The notes beneath the pieces are model-generated. The model searched no databases. It had not been told where the DNA came from and saw only the letters and a program-made list of their open reading frames with translations. Positions 17,219 through 26,298 of a stretch of 64,000 nt of DNA are shown in pieces; the stretch's first letter is position 1, and every line of letters begins with the position of its first letter. Both the position numbers and the translations under genes were made by a program. Source of the stretch: UBA8437 sp963582065 (GTDB lineage Bacteria > Planctomycetota > Planctomycetia > Planctomycetales > Planctomycetaceae); contig CAUZRQ010000008.1 in assembly GCA_963582065.1 (NCBI GenBank), forward strand, positions 1 through 64,000, in the 5' to 3' direction.

Positions 17219-19285
17219 TCAGGGAACGAACTTCAACAGGCTCTGCCCCTCGGCCGGCATCGACGCCAGGGCCCGTTTCAGCTTGACGTACGCCGCAGAA
17301 GCGGCACCGGTGGACGGATCGGCCAGCGAATTCTGCTCGGTAACGTCAGCGGCCACGTCGATGAAACGGCCGTCACCGTAGAGCTTGAACCGCTGGTCAC
17401 GGACGAATCGCTGCGGCTTGGTCTTTTCGGGGCGAGGACAGTAGTAGATGTGGATCCAGTCACGGGGCCGATAGCCCTGCTCACCGGCCAACAGTCCGGC
17501 GAAGCTGCGTCCGTCGAGTCCTGCGGGCACCGGCAGTCCGGCCACGTCGAGTGCCGTGGGCAGGAAATCCGAAAAGTCGACCAGGGTGTCGGTGACCTGG
17601 CCGGGAGCGACCGTCCCCGGCCACCGCACCACCAGCGGCACCCGCGTGCCCGCATCGGTCATCCGCCCTTTCCCACCGCGGATCTCGCGTCCGTTCAACC
17701 GCGACCGGATCGTGCGGTGCGTGCCGTTGTCACCGGTGAACAGGATCAGGGTCCGCTCCGAGAGTCCCAGTTCGTCGACCTTCGACACCACCCGGCCAAC
17801 CTGCTCGTCCATGTAAGCCACCATGTCCTCGAAGTTCCGCTGCCGGTTCTTGCTCTTGCGAGACGCGCTCCGAGGTGTGGGCAGGAACGGACTGTGGACC
17901 TGGATCAACGGCATGTAGGCGAAGAACGACCGATCCCTGTTCGCCTCGATGAAGTCAGTCACTGACTTCGTGACGATGTCGGGCCCGTAGTCATCTGGTC
18001 CAAACGTCCGGTTGGTGCCATTGATGTACAGCAGCGGTTTCCAGAAGCGGGATCCGAGCCGATCGACCTGCCACAGGCAGATCTCGTCGAACCCGGTTTT
18101 CTCCGGCCACGTCCCCTTGCCACGAAAACGGGGCTTGTAGTGCTGTGCCCCCAGCAGTTGCCACTTGCCGGCCACCGCGGTCCGGTAGCCGCCCTCCTTC
18201 ATGTACTGACCGATCGTCTTCTGGTCACGGTTGAGAACCGAGAAGGCCGCGTAGTTGCGGACGTTCGAGAGGCCGGTCATCAACTTGACCCGGCTGGGGG
18301 TGCACAGCGGCTGCGAGTAGCAGTGTCGAAATCTCAGGCCCTGCCTGGCAAGTCGGTCGATGTGCGGCGTCTTGTACTGCCGGCTGCCGTAGCACCCGAA
18401 GCACCCGAAGCACTCGTAGCCGACATCGTCGGCCACGATCAGGATCACGTTGGGTCGTCGTGACTTGCCGGTCGAGGAGTTCGCCGTGCCGACCAGTTCC
18501 AGGTAACCGGTCGCGTAGCGTCTGCCCAGTTCGCGGTAGGAAGCCGCGTCGAAGTGAACCTTGTCGCCCTTGTGCTTCAGCCCCTTGGCCGAGACGAATG
18601 CGGAGTGCTTGACGGCCGCGGGCAGTCGACGGTGAGCCACGTCGACCTTCTGCTTCGCGGTGTTCCAGGGCCGTTCGGGCCAACGCCCCATCTGGCCGGC
18701 CAGGAACGGCACCACCGGCGCCTGCAACTCGCGACGAAACCGCGAGATCAACTCGTGCAGTTTCTTCTCGTAGACCGCCGCCTTCTCGGGCTGGGCATCC
18801 GATTCCCCCTGGTGCCAGAGAATCCCCTTGAGCGTGCCCTGTTTCAGTGCGGCGTGGGCCCGCTTCAGGCAGTCGTCCCACGGATGGGTCTTGGTGCTGG
18901 GATGAAAACCGCCGGGCTCCCAGGCGGCGATCGGCGAACCACCCACCGCGCACGGGACCAGCCCGATCGTCACACCCGGCTGCGTCCGCGCAACCACCGC
19001 GGCGAACGATCGTCCGACGCCCACTCCGACCACACTCGGCTTGTCGAAATGCAACGGGTCGACCGCCGGCACCCACTTCCCATCCTTCGAAAAACTCATC
19101 ACGCGGGGAATCGGCCGCTTGTCCGCCTCGGCCACCTTCCCGCGACCGGCCATGTTCGACTGGCCAACCAGCAGGTAGAGATGGAAGTCCTTCTTGGCCG
19201 GCAGCCCGGTCTCGGCAGCCGACGACGACGACACCAGGACCAGGCAACCGAGCAGCCAGGATCTCAGGCAGTTCATTGCAGTCAC
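17219..19285 (-). CDS. Secreted SGNH carbohydrate esterase fused to a sulfatase
   Basis: A 688-aa two-domain protein. After the signal peptide (1-23), residues 34-265 form a sialate-O-acetylesterase-like SGNH domain. The nucleophile block GQSNMAG is at 41-47, HQGESD at 158-163 and the terminal DKVHFD, with the likely catalytic His, at 241-246. A short STGKSRR linker leads to a type I sulfatase (residues 277-688) with PNVILIVADDVGYE and the formylglycine motif CTPSR at 328-332. Further sulfatase segments are GKWQLLG, LFTGDNGTH and GGKGRMTDAGTRVPLVVRW. The enzyme should remove acyl and sulfate esters from the same polymer. It heads the 19285-11228 cluster. No anaerobic sulfatase-maturating enzyme gene is nearby, so maturation must come from elsewhere. 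Confidence 0.92.
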   Translation of the reverse strand: MTAMNCLRSWLLGCLVLVSSSSAAETGLPAKKDFHLYLLVGQSNMAGRGKVAEADKRPIPRVMSFSKDGKWVPAVDPLHFDKPSVVGVGVGRSFAAVVARTQPGVTIGLVPCAVGGSPIAAWEPGGFHPSTKTHPWDDCLKRAHAALKQGTLKGILWHQGESDAQPEKAAVYEKKLHELISRFRRELQAPVVPFLAGQMGRWPERPWNTAKQKVDVAHRRLPAAVKHSAFVSAKGLKHKGDKVHFDAASYRELGRRYATGYLELVGTANSSTGKSRRPNVILIVADDVGYECFGCFGCYGSRQYKTPHIDRLARQGLRFRHCYSQPLCTPSRVKLMTGLSNVRNYAAFSVLNRDQKTIGQYMKEGGYRTAVAGKWQLLGAQHYKPRFRGKGTWPEKTGFDEICLWQVDRLGSRFWKPLLYINGTNRTFGPDDYGPDIVTKSVTDFIEANRDRSFFAYMPLIQVHSPFLPTPRSASRKSKNRQRNFEDMVAYMDEQVGRVVSKVDELGLSERTLILFTGDNGTHRTIRSRLNGREIRGGKGRMTDAGTRVPLVVRWPGTVAPGQVTDTLVDFSDFLPTALDVAGLPVPAGLDGRSFAGLLAGEQGYRPRDWIHIYYCPRPEKTKPQRFVRDQRFKLYGDGRFIDVAADVTEQNSLADPSTGAASAAYVKLKRALASMPAEGQSLLKFVP

Positions 19286-19388
19286 TCCCTCCGGCGGAAT
19301 GGGAACTTCAACCGACCTTGGCTAAGTTACCCTCTGCTGGTTTGGGATCCCATCAACTCGTCGCTCTCAATTCCTGGAGACTCACGCT

Positions 19389-20612
19389 GTGCTTCCTTCT
19401 TCCGCCAGGGTCGTCGTCGTCGGAGGCGGTGTGCTGGGAACCAGCGCCGCATTTCAGCTGGCCGAGGCCGGGGTCGAGGACATCGTGCTGATCGATCGCG
19501 GACCGGTTGCTTCCGGCACCACGCCGATGGCCGCCGGCCAGACCGGGTACCTCAACAGCGACCGTTTCGCCACCGACTTCGGACTCTACAACGTCGAGTT
19601 CTTCGAGAACTTCGAGCAGAAGACCGGCCACGCGATCGACTTCCACCAGTGTGGCAGCCTCAGGATCACCCTCACCGAGGCCTTCCACCAGGATCTCGAA
19701 CGTCGACTCGAAGTCGCCGCCGAGATCGGTGATGACGCCCGGATCATCTCCTCGGACGAAGCCAAACAGATGGTCCCACTGCTGGCGCCTTCGCCGGACT
19801 GCCGGATCATGCTGATGCCGCGAGACGGGTGGGTCGAACCCAAGTCGGTGGCGGTGGCCTACGCCGCGGCGGCGGTCGATCGGGGAGTCCGCATCCACAC
19901 CGGAGTGCCGGTGACCGGCCTGGTCCATGACGGCGAACGCGTCAGCGGCGTCACCACCCCCGAGGGGGTCCTGCGGGCCGACTGGGTTGTGCTGGCCGCC
20001 GGAGCCTGGTCAAGACAACTCTGCCAGCCGCTGGGCGTCAATCTTCGCAGCGTCCCGGTCCGACACCAGGCCTACGTCACGGCCCGGCTGGCCGACGCAC
20101 GACCCGACCAGCCGATCGTCCGCATCACCGAGCCCCAGTTCTACGTCCGACCCGAAGCCGGGGGGCTGCTGGTGGGCGGATACGGCTACCGACCACTGAG
20201 CTTCGACATGGACGAGTTCGAGGATGGGTTCGAGATCGCCGCGCTCGAGGCCGACCAGGTCTACTACGCCCAACTGCAGGCCGCCGCCGAACCGTTCTTC
20301 CCCGTGCTGGAGAACGCGGTCCGAGTCCAGGACCGCCGTGGACTGCCGACGATCTCGCCGGACGGCCGGATGGTCATTTCCGAGCCCGACGGAGCCGCGG
20401 GGATGATCGTGCTGACCGCCTGTGGAGTCGGAGGAGTCGATCGGTCGCCCGGAGCCGGTCGCATCGTGGCCGACATCGTGGCCGGCCGTGATCAGTGGAT
20501 CGCTCCCGAGATCCTCGGAGCCAACCGCTTCGGCAGCGAATTCGTCGACGACGTCGCCCTGCGGGCACGGTGCGAGGAGGTCTACGCGCACCACTATCAC
20601 GACGTGTATTGA
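19389..20612 (+). CDS. DAO-type FAD-dependent oxidoreductase (sarcosine oxidase-like)
   Basis: A 407-aa cytoplasmic flavoprotein with the FAD motif VVVVGGGVLGTSAAFQLAEAG at residues 9-29. The DAO block DRGPVASGTTPMAAGQTG and a C-terminal GLPTISPDGRMVIS and TACGVGGVDRSPGAGR closing segment follow. It resembles the oxidoreductase domain of sarcosine and dimethylglycine oxidases but lacks the folate-binding aminomethyltransferase domain of the latter. The gene starts with GTG at 19389, with GGAGA eight bases upstream. It diverges from the esterase-sulfatase fusion across 103 bases and converges with the unknown gene at 20622. Substrate unknown, probably a secondary or tertiary amine. Confidence 0.9.
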   Translation: MLPSSARVVVVGGGVLGTSAAFQLAEAGVEDIVLIDRGPVASGTTPMAAGQTGYLNSDRFATDFGLYNVEFFENFEQKTGHAIDFHQCGSLRITLTEAFHQDLERRLEVAAEIGDDARIISSDEAKQMVPLLAPSPDCRIMLMPRDGWVEPKSVAVAYAAAAVDRGVRIHTGVPVTGLVHDGERVSGVTTPEGVLRADWVVLAAGAWSRQLCQPLGVNLRSVPVRHQAYVTARLADARPDQPIVRITEPQFYVRPEAGGLLVGGYGYRPLSFDMDEFEDGFEIAALEADQVYYAQLQAAAEPFFPVLENAVRVQDRRGLPTISPDGRMVISEPDGAAGMIVLTACGVGGVDRSPGAGRIVADIVAGRDQWIAPEILGANRFGSEFVDDVALRARCEEVYAHHYHDVY

Positions 20613-20621
20613 GACTCGAGC

Positions 20622-21236
20622 CTACCGCTCGTAGTGCTTCAACCACTCTTCCTGGAGCCCCAGGAACTTTCGCAGCGACTTGATCTGCTCGGCATCGGTC
20701 ACCTCCGAACGGGACAACTGCTTGCCCTCGGCCGAGAAGATCACGTAGGCCGGCTTGCGGTCACCCTTGCCGGTCTCGAACACGAACCGGGTCCCCCGGT
20801 AGTATTCCTTGGCGAATTCGGCGGACTCGAGGAACTCCTTGATGTTCTTCGTATCCTGCTTCGAGTACTTCTTCTTGTGGTCCTTGCGGACTCGCTTGGA
20901 CTGCTTGAGGACCGACTTGATGATCCGCTTCTTCGAAACCGACTTCACCAGTAAGACGGTGTCGGTCTTCTTCTCGCGGTCAGCGATCGCCTGGAAGAAC
21001 TCGTCCTCCTCGAGTCCCGCCTTGAGGCCGTCGAACCCGCTCTCGATCAGGAACTTCGTCCGATGGGTCGTCGACCCCAGCTTGGTGTAGGACACGCCCT
21101 GGGCCGGGCCGACCAACTTCATTTCGGCCGCCATGGCCGTCGGTGTGGTTCCACCGGTCACCACGAAGGCCAGCAGCCCCCCGAAAATCAGCCTGGCGAC
21201 TCCGGGCAACCTGGAGCGGAAGTTGTCAGCCATCAT
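20622..21236 (-). CDS. Secreted lysine-rich protein of unknown function
   Basis: A 204-aa protein with a signal peptide (residues 1-33, hydrophobic LIFGGLLAFVVTGGTTPTAMA). The mature part is rich in Lys and Glu, with a basic stretch KSVSKKRIIKSVLKQSKRVRK near the middle. The end, KPAYVIFSAEGKQLSRSEV, recalls the last strands of thioredoxin-like folds, but no CxxC is present. I do not recognise the family. It converges with the DAO gene (9 bases between stops) and diverges from the sulfatase gene at 21397. Confidence 0.72.
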   Translation of the reverse strand: MMADNFRSRLPGVARLIFGGLLAFVVTGGTTPTAMAAEMKLVGPAQGVSYTKLGSTTHRTKFLIESGFDGLKAGLEEDEFFQAIADREKKTDTVLLVKSVSKKRIIKSVLKQSKRVRKDHKKKYSKQDTKNIKEFLESAEFAKEYYRGTRFVFETGKGDRKPAYVIFSAEGKQLSRSEVTDAEQIKSLRKFLGLQEEWLKHYER

Positions 21237-21345
21237 CTGTCGGTCTCGTCGTGTCAGAGAAAAACAAGCGTCACACGGCCACACTATAGGAGATCCGTCG
21301 CCGAGATGCACCGTTCGTCGGCGTGTCGACGGAATGACGCCGAGC

Positions 21346-21351
21346 TAGAAT
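21346..21351 (+). promoter_or_regulatory. Candidate -10 element TAGAAT before the sulfatase gene
   Basis: TAGAAT lies 46 bases upstream of the sulfatase ATG at 21397. The same hexamer occurs upstream of the LRR gene and the DUF1501 gene at 35984. No good -35 hexamer was found at normal spacing here, so this is a weak call. Confidence 0.25.
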
Positions 21352-21396
21352 ACGGGGACCGGCCAGGATCGGCCGATTCCCCTGCCAGGAGCGACC

Positions 21397-22833
21397 ATGT
21401 CGAAGCAAACTTGTGCATTTCTGCTGTTCGTGCTGCTGGCCGGTGCCCCCTGCCCGGTGGCCGCGGCGGAGGCACGGCCCAACATCGTCTTCATCTACAC
21501 CGATGACCAGGCACCTCGTGCCGTCGCCGCCGCCGGTGACAAGCGGTTCATCACGCCGCACATCGACCGGATCTTTCACCAGGGAGCCCACCTGACCAAC
21601 GCGTTTGTGACCACTCCGGTCTGCAGCCCCAGCCGGCTTGGCCTGATCGCCAGCCGCTACGGCAGCGAACTGGGCGTGACTGACTGGATCAGTCCCCGGG
21701 CCGAGAAGACCCTGGGCCTGGCCGAGGGCACCACGACCTGGCCACGACTCCTGGCCGAGGCCGGCTACACGACGGCGCTGTGTGGCAAGTGGCACCTGGG
21801 CACCCAGGACCGATACCACCCCACCCGGTTCGGCTACCACGAGTTCATGGGGATCCGCACCGGCGGGTGTCCCCCCAAGGGAGCCCGGCTGGAGATGCTC
21901 GATGGGACCGTCCGCAAAGTCGATGGCTACACCTGCGACGTATTCACCGACCACGCCCTGGACTTCATCCGTCGACAGCACTCACGGGACCACGTCTTCG
22001 CCGTTTCGCTGCACTTTCGAGCACCGCACGCCGCGTGGTTGCCCGTACGTCCGGAAGACTGGGCCCCGTTCAAGGACCTGGACCCCGAGATCCCCAGCAC
22101 CGAATACGACGACATCGACATTCCTCGGGTCAAGAAGTGGACCCGCGAGTACCTGGCGGCGGTGGCAAGCATCGACCGCAACGTCGGTCGCGTCCTGGTA
22201 CTGCTGGATCAACTGAAGCTGGCCGAGACGACCATCGTCATCTTCACCAGCGACCACGGCTACAACCTCGGTGACCACGGCGTGTGGTACAAGGGCAACG
22301 CACAGTGGGTCCGCAAGCCGCTGCCACCACGCAAGTGGAAGCACATTGGACCGCGGCAGCGGCCCAACATGTGGGACACCAGCCTGAAGGTGCCCTGTGC
22401 GATCCGCTGGCCGGGAGTCATCAAGCCCGGGACAAAGATCCCCCAGACCATCTCGAACCTCGACTGGTTCCCCACCCTGCTGGCGATGGCGGGGGTCGAA
22501 CTGCCGAAGTCGGTCACGCTCCGCGGTCGAGATTTCACACCGCTGCTGAGAGGCCAGGAGGTGGCCTGGAACAACGACCTCTACGCCGAGTACAGCATGC
22601 ACCACGGTGCGACGACTCACATGAGGGTCTGGCGGACTCCGCGATGGAAGTACATGAGAGACTTCGCCAACCTCGGCCGAGAAGAACTCTATGACCTGGC
22701 CAATGACCCCGGTGAGACCAGGAACCTGGCATCGAGCACACGGCCCGAGCACGTGCAGATCAAGACGCAGCTCGGTCAGAAGATCCTCGGACGAATGACC
22801 GCACTCAAGGATCCGGCCCTGCCCGGCGGGTAG
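21397..22833 (+). CDS. Secreted type I sulfatase
   Basis: A 478-aa sulfatase with a signal peptide (FLLFVLLAGAPCPVAA, residues 8-23). It then has RPNIVFIYTDDQAP with the calcium-binding DD, the formylglycine motif CSPSR at 76-80, and GKWHLGTQDRYHP. IVIFTSDHGYNLGDHG and TSLKVPCAIRWPGVIKPG supply the second metal and sulfate-binding residues. Length and order are normal. It should cleave sulfate esters of a sulfated carbohydrate in the periplasm. CCAGGAG lies upstream of the start. It converges with the polysaccharide deacetylase gene. The specific substrate cannot be inferred. Confidence 0.95.
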   Translation: MSKQTCAFLLFVLLAGAPCPVAAAEARPNIVFIYTDDQAPRAVAAAGDKRFITPHIDRIFHQGAHLTNAFVTTPVCSPSRLGLIASRYGSELGVTDWISPRAEKTLGLAEGTTTWPRLLAEAGYTTALCGKWHLGTQDRYHPTRFGYHEFMGIRTGGCPPKGARLEMLDGTVRKVDGYTCDVFTDHALDFIRRQHSRDHVFAVSLHFRAPHAAWLPVRPEDWAPFKDLDPEIPSTEYDDIDIPRVKKWTREYLAAVASIDRNVGRVLVLLDQLKLAETTIVIFTSDHGYNLGDHGVWYKGNAQWVRKPLPPRKWKHIGPRQRPNMWDTSLKVPCAIRWPGVIKPGTKIPQTISNLDWFPTLLAMAGVELPKSVTLRGRDFTPLLRGQEVAWNNDLYAEYSMHHGATTHMRVWRTPRWKYMRDFANLGREELYDLANDPGETRNLASSTRPEHVQIKTQLGQKILGRMTALKDPALPGG

Positions 22834-22856
22834 GCAAGCACCACGACGAATTCGAC

Positions 22857-24617
22857 TCAGCGCGACTTCCGTCGACCCTTCAGCCAGCCGGTCCGCTCGA
22901 TCCGCTTCAACTCGGCCTCGATGTCCGTCCCCGCGTAGAACGACAGCCAGCCCCGTAACCGCTGCGTCTGGCCCGGCGGGCAATCGGGGAACTTCGGATC
23001 CGAGTGCATGCAGGGGCAGTCTCGGTTGGCCCAGGGCCTCTGGCATTTCTCCCAGGCAGTGATGATCCAACGGTTCCCCGCGGCGTTGCGGCAGGCGACG
23101 TAGGGCGAGGTGAGACGCTTGTTTTCGGTCTCTCGCTGGTTGAACCCGGCAGCCGCCTTGAGCATCACGCAGTTCTGGACCCGGAGGCCGGTGAGTGTCT
23201 GCTGCGATCCGTTCCGGATCCACAGTTCCATCAGCACGGCGGCGTCCGTCGGCACGACCTTCGCACCGAATGACACCTCGTTGGGCAGGGTGCGCTCGAC
23301 CTGCAACACGCCATTTCGGAGCCGTTTCCACTCGAGCGGTTCCAGCACCACCTGCTTTCGATCCCAGGTGGTTCGGACGTGGGTGTGAGCCAGGTACAGC
23401 AGTTCCCGTTTCCCGCCCGGGTTCCACCAGATCGCCTCGGGGACATCGACGACCACGTACCCGGCGTCGTCCCAGGGCAGGAAGACACTCACCTTGGTCT
23501 CTCGCTGGGGCCTCATCGCTCCGTCGCGGAACCCGATCCTCGGGTGGCGGCCACCGGGGTAAGGAAGCACGCGGAGCCGGCCATCTGTTGATGGAGGCCT
23601 GGCGCCGGGATCGATTTGAAATCGCTTGAGTGACTCGCGGACCTCCGCGGCCGACCACCCCGTGGCGGCACACACTTCCGGAACCGCGAACCGGTGATGC
23701 ACCACCATGTTCGAAAGCCAGTTCCTCTGCGACTTGTCCCCCACGGGGCTGCGGAAGTTGTCCCGCGGCCGCTTTGCGGCCAGCATCCGCTTGCGGTCTT
23801 CGATCACCTCCTCAGCACGCCGCGGCTCGAGCTTCGGGTCGACATAGCGGGCCGCGTCCCGCAACGAGACCACCTGGTAGCGCTCCAGTTTCAGAAACTT
23901 CATGAAGGCCTCGAACTGCCGACGGGGCGTGTCGACCCAGGGGTGAGCCCGGTCCGGGACCCCGTGAAACTGCAACACGGCGATCCGTCCGTGTCGTGCC
24001 TGCTGCACCGCTCGACGAAAATCGGCCAGCTCCCAGCTCGGACGACCGTCACCGGCCGAGGGGATCATCAGCGGGTGGTCCAGGCCCGGCTCCCAGGCCA
24101 CTCCACGGCCACCCTTGTAGACAAACTCCGGCAACCCGCCGCGGCGGGCGAACAGGATGCCCCGCTTGCGGAGAATCGAAAAAGCCTCGGGCATGGTCGC
24201 GTTGCCCGGGTAGGCAAACGAGACCGGCCGCGGGATCCCGTGTTCGCAGCAACGCCGCTCGATCACCTGCAGTTGCTCATCCAACTTCCCGATCGTCTTG
24301 GCCGTCACCGGCTTGTGATCCCCGGTGTGATTGCCAATCTCGAAACCGTCCCTGGACAACTGCGCGATGTTCTCCCAGGTCATGTAGTTCTCTTTGTCCT
24401 CCTTGAAGTCGAACCCCTCGGTGATGAAAAAGGTCGCGCCGAACTTGTAGTCGAGCAGGATCGGCCGCACGACGGTGAAGTGCGACTTGACCGAATCGTC
24501 AAACGTCAGCACGACCAGCTTCTCGGGAACCGGCTCGACGGCCGACGTCGTCCCGGCCCCCGCCAGGCACACCACCCCCAGGATCACAACTTGCAGCCTG
24601 CCCGCCAGTCCCATCAT
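22857..24617 (-). CDS. Secreted polysaccharide deacetylase with an extra C-terminal domain
   Basis: A 586-aa protein with a signal peptide (VVILGVVCLAGAGTTSA). The NodB-type deacetylase domain spans about residues 30-275. Motif 1 is VLTFDDS, motif 2 is the metal-binding HTGDHKP, and PVSFAYPGN and VLQFHGVPD follow. The catalytic Asp and metal-binding His residues are therefore present. Residues about 320-586 form an additional region: a short helical WSAAEVRESLKRF piece, then a beta-rich stretch with RELLYLAHTHVRTTWD and TQRLRGWLSFYAGTD. This may be a carbohydrate-binding or accessory domain; I do not recognise it. The start at 24617 is supported by GGGAGA eight bases upstream. Likely action is removal of N- or O-acetyl groups from a glycan outside the cell. 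Confidence 0.9.
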   Translation of the reverse strand: MMGLAGRLQVVILGVVCLAGAGTTSAVEPVPEKLVVLTFDDSVKSHFTVVRPILLDYKFGATFFITEGFDFKEDKENYMTWENIAQLSRDGFEIGNHTGDHKPVTAKTIGKLDEQLQVIERRCCEHGIPRPVSFAYPGNATMPEAFSILRKRGILFARRGGLPEFVYKGGRGVAWEPGLDHPLMIPSAGDGRPSWELADFRRAVQQARHGRIAVLQFHGVPDRAHPWVDTPRRQFEAFMKFLKLERYQVVSLRDAARYVDPKLEPRRAEEVIEDRKRMLAAKRPRDNFRSPVGDKSQRNWLSNMVVHHRFAVPEVCAATGWSAAEVRESLKRFQIDPGARPPSTDGRLRVLPYPGGRHPRIGFRDGAMRPQRETKVSVFLPWDDAGYVVVDVPEAIWWNPGGKRELLYLAHTHVRTTWDRKQVVLEPLEWKRLRNGVLQVERTLPNEVSFGAKVVPTDAAVLMELWIRNGSQQTLTGLRVQNCVMLKAAAGFNQRETENKRLTSPYVACRNAAGNRWIITAWEKCQRPWANRDCPCMHSDPKFPDCPPGQTQRLRGWLSFYAGTDIEAELKRIERTGWLKGRRKSR

Positions 24618-24719
24618 CCGCGTTTCTCCCTGGGGCATCGCGACCCGCAACTCAATACCCGCCGTCTCCCGGTTCGTCTCTTTCCGTCCCGCCGGACCGA
24701 CCGGCTCCAACAAGGCGGA

Positions 24720-24893
24720 TCAGCCATCGCGGTGTTTTTCGAATCGGAAGGCCGAGACCAGGAACCAGCCGACGACGATGGCCGCCAGCAGGCAGATCCC
24801 GTAGACCACCCCCGGTTGGTCGGCAAAGGTATAAATGGCCTCCGTCGATCGCGAATCGAAATCGGCCCAGGTCGAAACGGGACTGGAGTTCAT
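24720..24893 (-). CDS. Small single-span membrane protein (57 aa)
   Basis: An ATG at 24893, preceded by CCGGAG ten bases upstream, opens a 57-codon frame. It has a polar N-terminus, one membrane segment (VVYGICLLAAIVVGWFLVSA, residues 30-49) and a short basic tail RFEKHRDG. The positive-inside rule places the C-terminus in the cytoplasm. It lies 46 bases downstream of the ammonium transporter stop in the same orientation, so it is probably cotranscribed and could be a small accessory subunit of the transporter (inference). No family recognised. Confidence 0.62.
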   Translation of the reverse strand: MNSSPVSTWADFDSRSTEAIYTFADQPGVVYGICLLAAIVVGWFLVSAFRFEKHRDG

Positions 24894-24939
24894 GGCCACT
24901 GGCTCCGGATCTGCTGCTTGTTGTTCGTCTTCTGCAATC

Positions 24940-26298
24940 TCAGGTCTTCTCGCCGATCACCCCGGCCGGCACGACACCCTCGATCCCCAGTTCGGCGATG
25001 TCGAGCCCGGCCAGTTCGACCTCGCGCGAGACCCGCAACAACCCCAATCGATTCAGCACCAGGCTGATCAGGTACCCCGGCACGAAGCCGACCCCGATCA
25101 TCACGGCGATGCCGACCAGTTGCCCTTTCAGTGAACTGAGGATCTCGTGCTGGGGATATCCGCTGGCGAAGAGCCCCATCGCCAGCATCGACCAGACGCC
25201 CGCCCCGCCGTGGACGGCAATCGCTCCCACGGCGTCGTCGATCCCACGTCGCTCGAGCTGGTTGCCCACGAACACGGCCACCCCGCCGCCGGCGAAACCG
25301 ACCAGGTAGCCCAGCGCGGGATGGTAGACGTCCACACCCGAGGCGATCGAGATCATGCCGGCCAGGCCGCCGCTGATCGTCCAGTAGGGATCGCCCTTGG
25401 ATGTGATGAACGCCCCCATCGCACCACCGGCGAAGCCCATTGTCACCGTGAACGCCAGCGATCCCAGCGTCATCGGCGTCCCGTAGATGCTCCGCCAGGG
25501 TTCGGGGTCGGCTCCCGGTTCGGCGACCTGGAACACGGCACACGCGGCGTAGAAGGCGTAGAACCCGGTGAAGATCAGCATCAGCCCCAGCATGGTCATC
25601 GGCAGGTTGTGCGGGGGGATCACCTGCGGCCGTCCCTGGTCGTCGTACTTGCCGATCCGGGGCCCGAGGTTCAACAGCACGCCCAGCGTGAAGGCGGCCG
25701 CCACGGTGTGCACGCAACCGCCGGCTCCCCAGTCGTGAAAACCGAATTCCGTGTACAGCCAGGCACCGTCGCTCCATCCCCACGCCGCCGCCAGGATCCA
25801 GACCACCGATCCCAGGATCATCGCCAGCAACAGGTAGGCCCCCAGCCGGATCCTCTCGATCACCGCTCCCGACATGATCGACCCGGTGGTGAAACTGAAC
25901 AGCAGGAAGGCGAACCAGAAGACACCGGTGATGTTGTCGCCGAGATTCGGCCCCATCGTGTCGCTCCAGGGCAAAGCGGCCGCTGCGGCCGTCCCGGTAT
26001 CCGGCACCACGCCGCCCTGGAAGGCGTAGTAAATCCACCAGCCGAACAGGAAGAAAGTTGGCGTGATCACCGCGCAGGTGAGCAGGTTCTTCATCATCGT
26101 CATCAACACGTTCTTCTGACGGGCCACGCCGGCCTCGTAGATCATGAACCCGGCGTGGATCAGCCACATCAACACGCCGGTCCAGAAATAGAACGTCTCG
26201 ATCGTCTTTTCGGCAAAGAGCCGTGCGTCACCTTCCACGTCACCACTCCACGTCAATCTGGACCCGAAGCCCGGATGGCCCCGCAACGAGCCTACCAT
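24940..26298 (-). CDS. amt: Ammonium transporter (Amt family)
   Basis: An ammonium channel of about 452 aa with 11 or so membrane spans, starting at FWTGVLMWLIHAGFMIYEAG. The twin pore histidines are visible in HDWGAGGCVHTVAA and AIAVHGGAGVWSMLA. Other hallmarks are RKNVL-like RQKNVLMTMMKNLL and GGLAGMISIASG. It passes ammonium or ammonia across the inner membrane. The start is uncertain: ATG at 26298 has GAGGGAG nine bases upstream and is preferred; ATGs at 26337 and 26367 would add 13 or 23 residues. No PII regulator gene (glnB/glnK) sits beside it, which is unusual for bacterial amt. Instead a 57-aa membrane protein follows. Confidence 0.95.
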   Translation of the reverse strand: MVGSLRGHPGFGSRLTWSGDVEGDARLFAEKTIETFYFWTGVLMWLIHAGFMIYEAGVARQKNVLMTMMKNLLTCAVITPTFFLFGWWIYYAFQGGVVPDTGTAAAAALPWSDTMGPNLGDNITGVFWFAFLLFSFTTGSIMSGAVIERIRLGAYLLLAMILGSVVWILAAAWGWSDGAWLYTEFGFHDWGAGGCVHTVAAAFTLGVLLNLGPRIGKYDDQGRPQVIPPHNLPMTMLGLMLIFTGFYAFYAACAVFQVAEPGADPEPWRSIYGTPMTLGSLAFTVTMGFAGGAMGAFITSKGDPYWTISGGLAGMISIASGVDVYHPALGYLVGFAGGGVAVFVGNQLERRGIDDAVGAIAVHGGAGVWSMLAMGLFASGYPQHEILSSLKGQLVGIAVMIGVGFVPGYLISLVLNRLGLLRVSREVELAGLDIAELGIEGVVPAGVIGEKT

